Positions 20,731 to 32,019 of a DNA stretch of 64,000 bases are shown one piece after another (within the stretch, counting starts at the first letter, position 1; every line of letters begins with the position of its first letter). Source of the stretch: Aegilops tauschii subsp. strangulata (lineage: Eukaryota; Streptophyta; Magnoliopsida; Poales; Poaceae); contig NC_053035.3 in assembly GCF_002575655.3 (NCBI RefSeq), forward strand, positions 380,471,792 through 380,535,791, given 5' to 3'. The notes under the pieces were generated by a model. That model made no database searches and had not been told where the DNA came from. It saw only the letters and a list, made by a program, of their open reading frames with translations. The position numbers and the translations under genes were made by a program.

Positions 20731-23700
20731 CCTAGAGAAAATTTAGTTGAAAGTTGGTAGTAGCAATTATGCGGACTGGGTCCGTAAACTGAGGACTGTC
20801 CTCATTGCTGCACAGAAGGCTTATGTCCTTAATGCACCGCTCGGTGTGCTGAACCTCAGCGTCGTCTGTAGATGTTGCGGAACATCTGACATACACGTTT
20901 TGATAACTACGTGATAGTTCAGTGCGTAATGCTAACGGTTTAGAATTGTGGCACCAAAGACGGTTTTGAAACATCGCAGAACATATGAGATGTTCCGAAG
21001 ACTGAAATTGGGATTTCAGACTAGTGCCCACGTCAAGAGGTATGAGACCTCTGACAAGTTTCTTAAGCCTGCAAACTAAGGGAGAAAAGCTCAATCGTTG
21101 AGCATGTGCTCAGATCGTCTGAGTACCACAATCGCTTGAATCGAGTGGGAGTTAATCTCCCAGATGAGATAGTGATGGTTCTCCATAGTCACTGCCACCA
21201 AGCTAGTAGAGCTTCGTGATGAACTGTAACATATCAGGGATAGTTATGATGATCCTTGAGCTATTCGCGATGTTTGACACTGCTAGAGTAGAAATCAAGA
21301 AGGAGCATCAATTGTTGATGGTTTGTAAAACCACTAGTTTCTAGAAGGGCAAGGGCAAAAGGGATACTTCATGAAACAGCAAATCATTTGCTGCTCTAGT
21401 GAAGAAACCAAAGGTTGAACCCAAACCCGAGACTAAGTGCTTCTGTAATGAGGGGAATGGTCACTGAAGCAGTACTACCCTAGATACTTGGTAGATGAGA
21501 AGGCAGGCAAGGTCGACAGAAGTATATTGGATATACGTTATATGAATGTGTACTTTACTAGTTCTCCTAGCAGCACCAGGGTATTAGATACCGGTTCAGT
21601 TGCTAAGTGTTAGTAACTCGAAATAAAAGCTGCGGAATAAATGGAGACTGGATAAAGGTGAGATGACGATGTGTGTTGGAAGTGTTTCCAAGGTTGATGT
21701 GATCAAGCATCGCATGCTCCCTCTACCATCGAGATTTGGTGTTTGCGTTGAGCATGATTGGATTATGTTTATCGCAATACGGTTATTCATTTAAGGAGAA
21801 TAATGGTTACTCTGTTTATTTGAATAATACCTTCAATGGTCTTGCACCTAAAATGAATCTCGATCGCAGTGATACACATGTTCATGCCAAAAGATATAAA
21901 ATAGTAATGATAGTTCCACATACTTGTGGCACTGCCATTTGAGTCATGTTGGTATAGAACGCATGAAGAAGCTCCATGTAAATGGATCTTTGGACTCACT
22001 CATTTTTGAAAAGATTGAGACATGCGAACCATGTCTATTGGTATATATGCATGAAGAAACTCCATGCAGATGGATCGTTTGGACTCACTTGATTTTGAAT
22101 CACTTGAGACATGCAAATCATACCACATGGGCAAGATGACTGAAAGTCCTCGTTTTCAGTAAGATGGAACAAGAGAGCAACTTATTGGAAGTAATACATT
22201 TTGATGTATGCAGTCCAATGAGTGCTGAGGCATGCAGTGGATATCGTTATGTTCTTACTTCACAGATGATTTTAGTAGATGCTGAGTGTATTTACTTGAT
22301 GAAACACAAGTCTGAATTATTGAAAGGTTCAAGTAATTTCAGAGTGAAGTTGAAGATCGTCGTGACAAGAGGATAAAATGTTTGTGATATGATCATAGAG
22401 ATGAGTATCTGAGTTACGAGTTTGGCACACAATTAAGACATTTTGCAAAGTGTTTCACAATTAATACCGCCTGGAACACCATAGTGTGATGGTGTGTCCG
22501 GACATCATAGCTGCACCCTATTGGATATGGTGCATACCATGATGTCTCTTATCGAATTACCACTATCGTTTATGGGTTAGGCATTAGAGACAACCGCATT
22601 CACTTTAAAAGGGGCACCACACAATTCCGTTGAGACGACACCGTTTAGAGAAACCTAAGTTGTCGTTTCTTAAAAGTTTGGGGCTGCGATGCTTATGTGG
22701 AAAAGTTTCAAGCTGATAAGCTCGAACCCAAAGCGGATGAATGCATCTTCATAGAATACCCAAAACAGTTGGGTATACCTCCCATTTCAGATCTGGAAGC
22801 AAAAGTAATTGCTTCTAGAAACGAGTCCTTTCTCGAGGAAAAGTTTCTCTCGAAAGAATTGAGTGGGAGGATGGTGGAGACTTGATAAGGTTATTGAACC
22901 GTCACTTCAACTAGTGTGTAGCAGGGCACAGGAAGTTGTTCCTGTGGCACCTACACCAATTGAAGTGGAAGCTTATGATGGTGATCATGAAACTTCGGAT
23001 CAAGTCACTACCAAACCTCGTAGGACAACGAGGATGCGTAATACTTCAGAGTAGTACGTGATCCTGTCTTCGAAGTCATGTTGTTGGACAACAATGAACC
23101 TACGAGCTGTGGAGAAGCGATGGTGGGCCCATATTCTGACAAATGGTTAAAAGCCATGAAATCCGAGATAAATGGATCTTTGAGAAGAAGACGGACGTGG
23201 ACGGTAATGTTACCGTCTATGAAGCTCGACTTGTGGCAAAGACTATGTCCACAAGTTCAAGGAGTTGACTACGATGAGATTTTCTTATCCGTAGCGACGC
23301 TTAAGTCCGTCGGAATCATGTTAGCATTAGCTGCATTTACGAAATCTGGCAGATGGATGTCAAAACAAGTTTCCTTACCAGTTTTCGTAAGGAAAGGTTG
23401 TATGTGATACAATCAGAAAGGTTTTGTCGATCCTAAGGATGCTAAAAGGTATGCTAGCTCCAGCGATCCTTCCATGGACTAGAGCAAGCATCTCGGAGTC
23501 AGAATATACGCTTTGATGGAGTGAGCAAAGTTTTTGGTTTTATACAAAGTTTGTTAGAAACTTGTATTTACAATAAAGTGAGTGGGAGCGCTACAACATT
23601 TCTGATAAGTATATGTGAATGACATATTGTTGATCCGAAATGATGTAAAATTTCTGGAAAGCATAAAGGGTTGTTTGAAAGGAGTTTTTCAAAGGAAGAC

Positions 23701-24460
23701 CTGGATAAAGCTGCTTACATATTGGGCTTCAAGATCTATAGAGATAGATCAAGACGCCTGATGATACTTTCAAAGAACGCACACCTTGACATGATTTTGA
23801 AAGAGTTCAAAATAGATCAGCAAAGAAGGAGTTCTTGGCTGTGTTACAAGATGTGAGTATTGAGTAAGACTCAAGACCTGACCACATCAGAAGAGAGAGA
23901 AAGGACAAAGGTCGTCCCCTATGCTTTAGACGTAGGCTCTACAGTATGCTATGCTGTGTACCGCACATGAAGTGTGCCTTGCCATGAGTTGGTCAAGGGG
24001 TACAATAGTGATCCGGGAATGGATCACATGACAGCGGTCGAACTTATCCTTAGTATCTAGTGGACTAAGGAATTTTCTCGATTATGGAGGTGAAAAGGAG
24101 TTCGTCGTAAAGGGTTACGTTGATGCAAACTTTGACACTAATCCGGATGACTCTGAGTAGTAAACCGGATTCGTATAGTAGAGCAATCATTTGATATGGC
24201 TCCAAATAGCGCGTGGTAGCATCCACAAGATGACATAGATATTCGTAAAGCACACACGGATCTGAAAGGTTCAAACCCGTTGACTAAATAACCTCTCTCA
24301 CAAGCATAACATGATCAAACCAGAACTCATTGAGTGTTAATCACATAGAGATGTGAACTAGATTGATGACTCTAGTAAACTCTTTGGATGTTGGTCACAT
24401 GGTGATGTGACCTGTCAGTGTTAATCACATGGTGATGTGAACTAGATTATTGACTCTAGT
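20731..24460 (+). pseudogene. Copia-1 gag-pol, heavily degraded
   Basis: Fragments in all three plus frames correspond in order to the Copia-2 polyprotein. A gag start-like piece lies near 20740-20870 (SSNYADWVRKLRTVL). A gag-pre-integrase and integrase core follow at 21780-22700, then the linker near 22880-23160. Reverse transcriptase lies near 23180-23870, where the catalytic YVDD box reads YVND (about 23613). RNase H remnants reach about 24300. Stops and indels are frequent in every part, so no protein could be made. The order and spacing remain those of a complete element. Confidence 0.8.
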
Positions 24461-24473
24461 GCAAGTGGGAGAC

Positions 24474-26200
24474 TGTTGGAAATATGCCCTAGAGGCAATA
24501 ATAAATAGGTTATTATTATATTTCCTTGTTCATGATAATCGTTTATTATCCATGCTAGAATTGTATTGATAGGAAACTCGGATGCATGTGTGGATACATA
24601 GACAACACCATGTCCCTAGTAAGCCTCTAGGAGACTAGCTCGTTGATCAATAGATGGTTACGGTTTCCTGACCATGGACATTGGATGTCGTTGATAACGG
24701 GATCACATCATTAGGAGAATGATGTGATGGACGAGACCCAATCCTAAGCCTAGCACAAGATCGTGTAGTTCGTTTGCTCAGAGCTTTTCTAATGTCAAGT
24801 ATCAGTTCCTTAGACCATGAGATTGTGCAACTCCCGGATACTGTAGGAATGATTTGGGTGTACCAAACGTCACAACGTAACTGGGTGGCTATAAAGGTGC
24901 ACTACAGGTATTTCCGAAAGTGTCTGTTGGGTTGGCACGAATCGAGACTGGGATTTGTCACTCCATGTAAACGGAGAGGTATCTCTGGGCCCACTCGGTA
25001 GGACATCATCATAATGTGCACAATGTGACCAAGGAGTTGATCACGGGATGATGTGATTTACGGAACGAGTAAAGAGACTTGCCGGTAACGAGATTGAACA
25101 AGGTATAGGGATACCGACGATCGAATCTCGGGCAAGTAACATACCGATGGACAAAGGGAATTGCATACGGGATTGATTGAATCCCCAACATCGTGGTTCA
25201 TCCGATGAGATCATCGTGGAACATGTGGGAGCCAACATGGGTATCCAGATCCCGCTGTTGGTTATTGACCGGAGAACGTCTCGGTCATGTCTGCATGGTT
25301 CCCGAACCCGTAGGGTCTACACACTTAAGGTTCGATGACGCTAGGGTTGTAGAGATATTAGTATGCGGTAACCAAAAAGTTGTTCGGAGTCTCGGATGAG
25401 ATCCCGGACGTCACGAGGAGTTCCGGAATGGTCCAGAGGTAAAGATTTATATATGGGAAGTCTTGTTTTGGTCGCCGGAAAAGTTTCGCACTTTATCGGT
25501 ATTGTATCGAGAGTGCCGAAAGGGGTCCGGGGGTCCACCAAGGGGGTCCACCAGCCCCGGGGGGGGCACATGGGCTGTAGGGGGTGCGCCTTGGCCTATA
25601 TGGGCCAAGGGCACCAGCCCCAAGAGGCCCATGCGCCAAGAGATAAGAAAAACGGAGAGTCCTAAAGGGGGAAGGCACCTCCGAGGTGCCTTGGGGAGGA
25701 AGGACTCCTCCCTGGCCGCACCCTTCCTTGGAGGAAGGGCCAAGGCTGCGCCCCCCTCTCCCTTGGCCCTATATATAGTGGGGGGAGGGAGGGCAGCAAT
25801 ATCCTAGCCCCTGGCGCCTCCCTCTCCCTCCCGTGACACCTCTCCCTCCCGTTAGTGCTTGGCGAAGCCCTACCAGGATCCCCGCTACTTCCACCACCAC
25901 GCCGTCGTGCTGCTGGATCTCCATCAACCTCTCCTCCCCCCTTGCTAGATCAAGAAGGAGGAGACGTCGTTGCTCCGTACGTGTGTTGAACGCGGAGGTG
26001 CCGTCCGTTCGGCGCTAGGATCATCGGTGATTTGGATCACGACGAGTACGACTCCATCAACCCCGTTCTCTTGAACGCTTCCGCTCACGATCTACAAGGG
26101 TATGTAGATGCACACTCCTTCCCTCTCGTTGCTAGTAAACTCCATAGATTGATCTTGGTGATGCGTAGAAAATTTTGAATTTCTGCTACGTTCCCCAACA
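24474..26200 (+). repeat. 3' LTR of Copia-1
   Basis: A complete LTR of about 1,727 bp from TGTTGGAAATATG to CGTTCCCCAACA. It is preceded by the purine-rich GCAAGTGGGAGAC (24461-24473), the polypurine tract, and followed by the TGATC duplication. Confidence 0.92.
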
Positions 26201-26231
26201 TGATCAACTATTCACCGTCTCAAAAATGCAG

Positions 26232-26345
26232 AGGGGGATGCAAGGAGCACAAGGCCTGCACATCCAAGCAAGTGGTAACATGGACTTGTAGATGGAACAT
26301 CCCAAGTGCAAGCAGAGCTGCAGTGAGCCTGTACAACGAGCTAGC
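26232..26345 (+). other. Exon copy A (114 bp) of an unrecognised gene
   Basis: Flanked by an acceptor (AATGCAG) and a donor (GTAAGT). The frame gives 38 codons, including GLHIQASGNMDL, one stop (TAG), then QRAS at the end. It is exactly as long as, and clearly related to, the exon at 28055-28168. It lies right after Copia-1, so the upstream part of the gene was separated from it by that insertion. Confidence 0.5.
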
Positions 26346-26393
26346 GTAAGTCCCCGCATTTCATTTAATTCGTATTGGCCTGCGTGTATGATT

Positions 26394-27764
26394 TGTGTGC
26401 AGTGGCGGATCCACGAATTCAAGTTACCAGGGGCGAACATTTAACTTAAAAAATACGAAGGCACTTGCACTCCGGAAATAAACATAACTTGAGAAATGTG
26501 AAGCTACATGCACTTTGAAAACCAGCTATGATACAAAGTAGTTCAGATTATAAAACACTAAATGATGTAAGCACCAAAAAACACAAAATGCAACATGGTG
26601 TACGAGGACTACTAACATGGTCTGTACCTGCTTGAATTATACGTTCTCTGGTGAAAATATCGAAGTGTAATTGCTTCTATAACCAGTGCGCAAACTGCAT
26701 ATCAATATATCTATCCTGCACAAGTATGCCAATAGTTTCAAACAACAGATTAGAAAAGTATTTCTGCTACGTTGTCATGATACGGGGACTTTCTGGTAGA
26801 TGTCCTCGATGTTTCCTCAAGCCATGAAAATGTACTATAATTTGCTTGTCATCAATGCCTGCAAATCTCTATGTCTCTCTCAACATAGCAGATCATCATT
26901 AGACACTAAATCCTTCAATTGGAGCTTGCAAAATGCTTGCATTAGATACCTCATTAGACACTATATGTTCATCACCAGGAGCATGTAGAATGTTTGCATA
27001 AAATCCTTCATTAGCAGTCTGTCCATTAGACACTTCAAGTTCAAGAACAACATGAGCTTGTATGTTTGCACCGGAAACTTGATTAGATACATCAGATTCT
27101 GTCATTTCAGTATTGATTGGGGGAGTTATAAAATAAGCAGAAATTGGTTTCATTTTCTCATAGATTCCCTACATACAAGCAGTTTTACAACACCGTCAGG
27201 TTTAACTATTGGCCAGAAATTGAACTTTGAATTAGATATAATCAGGGATGTGATGTACCTGCTCTTTGCGCATGCTGCTCTTGCAACCTGCGACTGCCCG
27301 TTTGTGGAAGCTCGATGCCATGCCCGTGCTGCCGCTGCTGCCTCCCATGCAGGCTACACCCAGGGTTGGATCTTCATCTTCTTGTCCTTCCATTCGCTTG
27401 AAGCCCGGCGACCGCCCTCCAATGAGGGCGCGAGGAAGTGCTGTGTCAGTCTGTCCAGCGGCGGCTAGGTTAGGAGCGAACCAGACTGGAGGCTGGAGCG
27501 AACGAATTAGGATTTTTCCTGCTGTCAATCGATATGGGAGGCATTCGTTTGGGCCGCGAGCTTGCTATAGGGCCTGCCTCGCACTTACGTTATTGGCCCA
27601 TCCAAATTGAAAACGTTTTTATTCATTTTTACATTGCCTGCTCATGCGTTGGGATGAACAAAACTAGCCTGGGGCAACCTGGACGACTCAAACTAGGTGC
27701 ACACTTTCCAGCCACCCGAGGCGGCCTCCCATACCAGCTCCTACGGTGGCGTTGCCCCTTTTTA
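26394..27764 (-). mobile_element. 1,371-bp insertion between 11-bp direct repeats, hAT-like start
   Basis: CGTGTATGATT occurs at 26383-26393 and again at 27765-27775, bracketing the segment. Near its left end is CAGTGGCGGATCCACG (26400), a sequence resembling termini of grass hAT elements. No matching inverted repeat was found at the right end. hAT elements make 8-bp duplications, so an 11-bp repeat would suit a Mutator-like element better. The class is therefore open. Confidence 0.4.
26905..27394 (-). pseudogene. Two exon-like pieces of an unrecognised minus-strand gene inside the insertion
   Basis: Piece 1 (27394 to about 27260) reads MEGQEDEDPTLGVACMGGSS and ends with CAGGTACAT, a possible donor. 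Piece 2 (about 27153-26905) contains MKPISAYFITPPINTE followed by an acidic region. The start of piece 2 loosely resembles the N-termini of hAT-related zinc-finger (TTF/ZMYM-like) proteins, but no zinc finger or transposase domain is present. It may be the 5' end of a truncated element gene. Confidence 0.3.
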
Positions 27765-28054
27765 CGTGTATGATTGGGGTAGTGAAGAATATTCCAGTGG
27801 CACTTTTGATTTACCCACATAATGGTTGAATTGCTTGTTTATATGAACTGAGTTCGCCAATAATGTGAAGGATGCCAGTCTTTTCATCCTATTGTAGATT
27901 GCTTAGATCTCGATATGCCTAATGTAATCGCATGAAATATACAGTAAAAGCCAGTGTGATGTGTGTGGCTACAACTAGTCTGACTACCCGTCCTCATATA
28001 ACATATCAAGGACGCACCATCTTACCAGATTAACCATTCGACTTACCAATGCAG

Positions 28055-28168
28055 TGTGGGAAGAAAGAAGTATTGGGACTGCGTATCCAAGCAATTGATG
28101 CCATGAACTCCTTCGTAGAACCTTGTAAGCAAAAAAGAAGTTGCAGGGTGCCTCTACAAAGAGCTAGC
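28055..28168 (+). other. Exon copy B (114 bp) of the same unrecognised gene
   Basis: Bounded by CCAATGCAG and GTAAGT. It encodes 38 codons without a stop, including GLRIQAIDAMNSFVEPCKQK and ending LQRAS. It matches exon copy A in length, phase, both splice sites and much of the sequence. The following introns also resemble each other (a shared CCTATT..TAGA block), so a whole exon-intron unit of about 440 bp was duplicated. Confidence 0.55.
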
Positions 28169-28779
28169 GTAAGTTCAGTTACCCGCTTCTCGGAATTTTA
28201 GTTAGCCACTTATTGCAAAATTGTTCAATTACGTTGCTTGGCTTAATTTAGTTTGCTACTGATTACATAATGCCATAGCCTCTTAATCCTATTATAGACT
28301 GCGCCTATCCATGTGTTTGATACTTACTGTTAAGAATTACTTGTTTGCCTGAACTTAAATAGCTACTTAAGCACGTAGATAGCTGGTCATATGTACTTCT
28401 AGGGTGCAGCAGAATTCATGTGTAATTCATGTTCTGATACCCTGTTTGTATAAATGGTTTGCTGTTATCACTTGTAGCACTAGTAATGTTTGCATGTTCA
28501 TAGATAGACAACTGTCAGGTTTGTATGAGGGACACCGTCTTTTTAACTTATATATGTGTTGGAATCATTTTGCTTACATCAAAGAAATTTACAGGTGTCT
28601 GTGTTGCTGGTAAACGGTACCGACTTGTTACTTTAATACGATGCCAAGAACTTGTTAGTTTTACTAGTTCATGTGTAATTAAATATGTTGCCAAAACTGG
28701 TTAGTTTTACTAGTTTGATGTTAGTTTCTTATGGCTCTTGCAGCACTTTATTTATGATTGCTAACATTCTAGTTTGCAG

Positions 28780-29358
28780 GATCCAACTGAAACTCCGTTG
28801 GCACAACAGGTATGTTTTCAGAAACTTCCTTGTTTACCTGGTTTGCTGCTGTAACTTGTTGCTGTAATCATCTTACCAACTTCAAGTTTTCGGGATCCAA
28901 TTGGAAGTCCAATTGCACAGCAGGTACATTTTCAAAAATATATTTGTGTAATAGGTTTACTGCTGTAACTTGTTGCTCTAATCAAGTTACTGACTACTCA
29001 ACTTTTCAGGGTCCACAAGAAACTCCAATGCCACAACAGGTTCCTTTTGCAATACTTGTTGGTTTAACTGCTTTGCTGGTGCAACCGGTTGCTCTAATCA
29101 CGTTACTGGCTACTCAACTTTTCAGTATCCAAGAGAAACTCCAATGGCACAATAGGTACCTTTTGCAAAACTTGTTTGTTTAACTGCTTTGCTGCTGCAA
29201 CAACCGGTTACAATGATGTTAATAACTACTTTTCAACATCCAATTGAAACTCCTTAATTCCTTGTTTGTTTATCTGGTTTTCTATTATAACTCCCAGTTG
29301 AGATGTTTTGCTAACTTCAACTTTTCAGAATCCAATCAGAACTTTAATGGAAAAACAG
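28780..29358 (+). repeat. Array of six 30-bp mini-exons in about 116-bp tandem units
   Basis: Exon-like 30-bp blocks begin at 28780, 28894, 29010, 29126, about 29237 and 29329. Each has ten codons in phase 0: DPTETPLAQQ, DPIGSPIAQQ, GPQETPMPQQ, YPRETPMAQ-stop, a truncated HPIETP copy, and NPIRTLMEKQ. Four of the six are preceded by CAG and all complete ones are followed by GT. The introns between them are also repeats of one another (GCTGTAACTTGTTGCT..). Lesions: the second acceptor reads CGG, the fourth ends in TAG, and the fifth is shortened. The result would be a protein with a variable number of Pro/Gln-rich decapeptides. Confidence 0.6.
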
Positions 29359-29598
29359 GTTAGCCCAAGATCAAACAGCGAGGTCCCCATGGACGTTGTA
29401 TCATCCCACAGTAGTGGCACCGGCCCAATCTTGCACATGAATTGCCAACTGCTGATGCCCTAGAGGCTAAACTATTGGTAGACAGAGATTCTTCTTCTCC
29501 ACTTAGAGACGAAGTTGACATGTTGAGGAAGCAAACAGCACAATCACAAGCAGTACTCAAGACAACCATTAAATATTTGGTGGATTTCAAAACGAAGT
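29329..29598 (+). pseudogene. Terminal exon with coiled-coil C-terminus
   Basis: Reading on from the last mini-exon gives VSPRSNSEVPMDVVSS, then a frame change near 29420. The new frame continues with LPTADALEAKLLVDRDSSS and LRDEVDMLRKQTAQSQAVLK, ending VDFKTK and a stop at about 29598. The leucine spacing suggests a short coiled coil. The layout (Gln/Pro-rich part, then C-terminal coil) is reminiscent of the accessory proteins of plant CACTA elements, but no domain was recognised. Confidence 0.4.
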
Positions 29599-30520
29599 AA
29601 GCTCAGACTGACCGCATTGTTAAGGTCCTGAAGGAAAAAGGGAAATTAAATTCTCACTTGGTAAATCATAGGTGAAATGTTCTTTCCATCGTTGAATAAC
29701 CATTGTGTTGTTTGTTCATGTAATTGATCAAACCATTTGTTTTATAGATCATGTAATAATTGTTTTTTGTTTTTTGGGTTGTAATTTTTTTTAGCACAAG
29801 TCTGTATTAATTGATAAGACTCGGAGACATTTCATTTTCATTGCTGTGCCAGACCTATAAATATGCCAATCAGGCTAAATGTGCATTCAACAATAATAGT
29901 AGTGTAGATGGACCTTAAGTGTCACGCATCAGAAAGGGCCAAGATGCAGTACCAGCTTCACTAAAAAAAGGATGCTCTTCTAGCAAAAAATGTACAGCGG
30001 CCTGGCTTATGTATGTTAGTTGATATTATTGATCCATATACTCTATAAGTGTTTATATGTCTGTTAGTTTTGTACATTATTGGTTGATTGACTCGGTATT
30101 TGGATCTTAATACATCGCTTGTGTACATTTCAAATGGGAGTACACATTATGCTGCATGTGACACTTGAGTTGGACATAAAGTGGTTTCAAATATTCGAAT
30201 TCACCTTAAACTGGATTCTAGCTTCTGAATTCGAGTATCGGCATTTGTAAATCATATTCATATATGACAGTGGAATACATCTTTGTCGTGCTTTTGAAGA
30301 TATATAAAACACATAGAATGATTTATAAAGATTCGTATAGGAATACAAAATGCATTCAAATTTAGTTCCCAGGGTAAACATGGATGCTTATTGTCCCAAA
30401 ATTCGAAAGAAGCGGCAAAATGTCCACTCCCACGTCGGCTGCCCGAAGCCAAGCGTTTGGGAGATAGAAATTACTGTCTACCCCTTACACGGACAATCCA
30501 TCTGCCCGATTTCCACAGCT
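29599..30520. other. AT-rich DNA, no gene seen
   Basis: Sequence downstream of the terminal exon. No ORF with coding character and no transposon terminus was found. Confidence 0.4.
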
Positions 30521-30522
30521 CT

Positions 30523-31090
30523 CAATAGGGGTAGGTTAGTAACTTCAATTAGACGTGACACGACCGCCTGTGAGCCCATTCCGACACGGTGTGCACCAAA
30601 CTTGGGCGGCAAAACACATTTGAGTCAAGCTCATCCGAAAGACCTCTGTCTCTCCCTCCATTTCCCCATTCATACACGGTGGGCGGCAAAACAAACTCGA
30701 CTCGGCCGAAATCGATGTAGGCAAATATTTTCAATAGGGGCAGGTTTGTAACTTCACTCAGACGTGACACAACCGCCCTACCTGTCAGCCCTGTTCATAC
30801 ACCGTGGGCGCCAACCATGGGCGCCAAAATACCCTCTCCTCGCCCGAAATCACTCTGGGCAAATATTGGCGAGATGCGAGATTACCGTCCTATCCCCAAC
30901 CGATGAGACGTCCAAATTTTAAAAGGGGGCTAAGTTCGTAACTTTCCCATATTTCAGACAGGCGCGTCCCAGAAACATGGTTCCCCGTACATCTCCCTCG
31001 ATTTTCCCATTCATACACCGTCCGCACTAGAACACCCTCCCCACACCAGCCTCCTCCGTCCGCCACCCCATCCATCGCCACCGTCCTCCA
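30523..31090. repeat. Three imperfect ~200-bp repeats ahead of the transposase-type gene
   Basis: Repeat starts lie near 30523 (CAATAGGGGTAGGTTAGTAA), 30732 (CAATAGGGGCAGGTTTGTAA) and 30918 (AAAAGGGGGCTAAGTTCGTA). Each copy continues with GACGTGACAC-like or GACAGGCGCG sequence and a CCCATTCATACAC(G/C)GT block. They sit immediately upstream of candidate 5' exons, so they may be a repeated promoter or CACTA subterminal repeats. Confidence 0.5.
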
Positions 31091-31197
31091 CCATGCCGGA
31101 GCGCCTACCAAGACCACGTCGTCCACTGCTAGAGATGGACGTTTCTCATCCACGGTGATGGACCAAGAGCCTTGCATCGCGTCCTCTCACATCATCG

Positions 31198-31351
31198 GTG
31201 CCGTCGTCCTCTTTGCCGGTGCCGCTCACACGACCTTCTCTTCCACCGCAATGGGACTTATCCCCCGATGCACCCGTCTACCGTTGCAGATCTGCTTCAA
31301 CGCCACCGACAGCCATCACACCCCCGATGCCTACACGGCGCCGCAAGAGAG
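31198..31351 (+). other. Candidate 5' exon, Pro/Ser/Arg-rich
   Basis: The frame from ATG 31198 reads MPSSSLPVPLTRPSLPPQWD and PPTAITPPMPTRRRKR, ending at a possible donor (GAGAG then GTGGTA). A basic Pro-rich N-terminus suits a plant transposase accessory protein, but linkage to the exons at 33087 and beyond is inferred only from position. A second GC-rich exon-like block lies at about 31834-32015. Confidence 0.3.
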
Positions 31352-32019
31352 GTGGTACTTCATATCTCCTCAACTTTTTGATCTCAACCAGAAAATAGAT
31401 CGTAACTTGGTTACTGTACTTTCTTTTAGCTCTTAGAATTTAGTTCTTAGTTCGATGCAAACAATGGATGCTAAATAGTATTTCTCTGGTTTGGAGCTTT
31501 AAATCTGCCATGGCACAATCATAATAGGGTTTAATTGATCATGCTTAGTGTTTAATTGATCATGTTGGTTCCGTGGTGGTTTGTTTAATAGAAATCGGAT
31601 GGGAAACCCTCTTTTGCTAAAAAAATGCTTAGGGTTTCCCCCTTTTATGATCACTATACGATCAGAATACGTGCTTTGTGTCATAATAGCACTGCTCCAC
31701 CCATCAAGCTAAACAAGCTTAGTTGTTCAAATACGAATCTGATATTATTAAAACAGAGTTGTTTAATTGGTCAGCTAAATGTTCCTAATTTAGTTTCGAA
31801 AATGAATGTTCGCCGCTCGGGTGTGCATCTCTACAGGGTGCCCACGGTGCACCGCGGCCCACCTTTGGATTTTGGGTCCGCCCAGGCCCCGATCCCCCTC
31901 TGTTCTGCTGCGCGCTTCCGATCTCTACTCGCCCCCAGCCGCCTGCCTCGCCGGCGACTTGCCGTCCCCGGACGACATGACTCGAGGAGGAGACGTCGGA
32001 CTAACAGGAGGTCATGAGC

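Larger units (their letters stand above)
9662..26200 (+). mobile_element. Copia-1: BARE-1/WIS/Angela-type Ty1/copia element, interrupted by Copia-2
   Basis: The element runs from a left LTR (9662-11322) through internal DNA (19704-24473) to a right LTR (24474-26200). It is flanked by a perfect TGATC duplication (9657-9661 and 26201-26205). Copia-2 lies inside on the opposite strand. The last roughly 60-80 bp of the left LTR, the primer site and about 300 bp of leader are missing at the Copia-2 boundary. The first LTR base pair is TA rather than TG (9662-9663). The two LTRs are very similar, whereas the internal coding region is badly decayed. Confidence 0.9.

Noticed and set aside
9662..26200. 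Copia-1 and Copia-2 as one inverted composite element
   Set aside because: Each has its own LTR pair and coding set, and TGATC flanks only the outer element; nesting explains the layout.
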